DNA of 6,204 nt, taken from NCBI GenBank assembly GCA_023412755.1, contig JAEZCB010000208.1:1-6204 (forward strand), written 5' to 3'. Positions 5,415-6,204 of the stretch are shown one piece after another. Under the pieces are notes generated by a model. It had not been told where the DNA came from, searched no databases, and saw only the letters and a program-made list of their open reading frames with translations. Source of the DNA: Bacteroidota bacterium (GTDB lineage: Bacteria > Bacteroidota > Bacteroidia > Flavobacteriales_F > PHOS-HE28). A program made the position numbers and the translations under genes. The first letter of the stretch is position 1; every line of letters starts with the position of its first letter.

Positions 5415-6204
5415 GTGGGACAACTCACACCCAGACAAGTAGCACTATTTGCCGCATTGGTGGTGGCGGTCACTGGTTCGATCCTGCTTTCCGCTTGCTT
5501 TTATGTTTTCGACAAACCCGCTGCCTGGGTCATTCCTGGTTCGGGGGGCGTGTTGTTCGGAGTGGCCTATATCGCCTTTTCGTATGGTATCGAGCAATTC
5601 GTGCACAACCGGATCAAAGTGTTGTACCGCACCGTACACGACCTGAAACGCCCGCGCAAGGATTCCCCGGCCATGGGTAATGGTGATGTATTGGAACAGG
5701 TGAACGCCCAGGTTTCCCAGTGGGCCACCGAAAGGCGTGCGGAGATCAAGGAGTTGGAGGAACGGGAGCGTTTCCGGCGTGAGTTCATCGGAAACCTGGC
5801 CCATGAATTGAAAACACCCATCTTCAATATCCAGGGTTACATCCTCACCTTACTTGAAGGTGGTCTTGAGGATGAGAAAGTGAATAGGGAATTCCTGAAC
5901 CGTGCATCCAACGGCGTGGATCGGCTGATGAAGATCGTGGAGGATCTGGATATGATCACAAAGCTGGAGAGTGGTGTAATGGATCTCCGGCTGGGTAAGA
6001 TGGATCTGCATGCCTTGGTGAAAGAACTGATGGAAAGCATGGAGATGCATGCCAAGGAGAGGGGGATGACATTGCGTAACCAGCTTACCTCACCAACATT
6101 CGTGGTGGCGGATCGGGATCGGCTTGCACAGGTGCTTATAAACCTGCTCAACAACGCGATCAACTATGGCCGGGAGGGAGGGTTATGCATGGTCCGTAGT
6201 TATC
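5415..6204 (+). CDS. PhoR-like membrane sensor histidine kinase, C-terminus beyond the window
   Basis: The frame from the GTG at 5415 gives 263 codons and runs off the right edge. Residues about 8-31 and 38-60 are two hydrophobic segments with only a few residues between them, so there is almost no periplasmic sensor domain. A charged, probably coiled-coil linker (about 90-122) leads to the HisKA domain: the H-box is FIGNLAHELKTP with the phospho-accepting H130, followed by dimerisation helices to about 190. The N-box of the ATPase domain is QVLINLLNNAINYG (239-252). The G-boxes are outside the window. No HAMP or PAS domain is seen. It autophosphorylates and passes phosphate to a response regulator, which is not in view. 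GTG at 5415 is chosen because the first in-frame ATG downstream (about 5672) would remove both membrane segments, while the ATG at 5334 lies upstream of the promoter element. Divergence from a phosphate transporter suggests a phosphate-related role; this is inference. Confidence 0.92.
   Translation, partial: MGQLTPRQVALFAALVVAVTGSILLSACFYVFDKPAAWVIPGSGGVLFGVAYIAFSYGIEQFVHNRIKVLYRTVHDLKRPRKDSPAMGNGDVLEQVNAQVSQWATERRAEIKELEERERFRREFIGNLAHELKTPIFNIQGYILTLLEGGLEDEKVNREFLNRASNGVDRLMKIVEDLDMITKLESGVMDLRLGKMDLHALVKELMESMEMHAKERGMTLRNQLTSPTFVVADRDRLAQVLINLLNNAINYGREGGLCMVRSY

Overview
The window reads as ordinary chromosomal DNA from a fairly GC-rich member of the Bacteroidota, probably Flavobacteriales or a near relative. 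The evidence is an exact TAnnTTTG (Bacteroidetes -7 type) promoter element just ahead of four gene starts, the lack of clear Shine-Dalgarno sequences, a lipoprotein with an FTDGDGDVG core of a kind seen in Bacteroidetes, and a stand-alone LuxE-family acyltransferase. The taxon is an inference from these features; no marker in the window fixes the species.

Layout, left to right. (1) 1-668, minus strand: an NAD(P)-dependent epimerase/reductase whose C-terminus runs off the left edge. (2) 741-2021, plus: complete tyrosyl-tRNA synthetase (tyrS), divergent from gene 1 across a short region with a -7 element at 711-718. (3) 2051-3034, minus: LuxE/acyl-protein-synthetase-like acyltransferase, convergent with tyrS. 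(4) 3095-3586, plus: small secreted lipoprotein, divergent from gene 3, with a -7 element at 3067-3074. (5) 3592-5277, minus: Na+/phosphate cotransporter of the PNaS (NptA/YjbB) type with a PhoU-like C-terminal domain; its stop lies 5 bases from the lipoprotein stop. (6) 5415 to the right edge, plus: PhoR-like membrane sensor histidine kinase, cut off after the N-box and divergent from gene 5 across a 137-base region holding a promoter element for each gene.

Every gene is followed by one on the opposite strand, so no two genes in view form an operon and each appears to have its own promoter. The only functional link suggested by position is between the phosphate transporter and the PhoR-like kinase. 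No tRNA, rRNA, CRISPR array, insertion sequence, phage gene or long repeat was seen, and no gap exceeds 140 bases. I found no convincing new multi-gene system. The most useful observations concern the promoters: four exact -7 elements, two of which share an identical 14-base stretch, and their effect on start-site choice.
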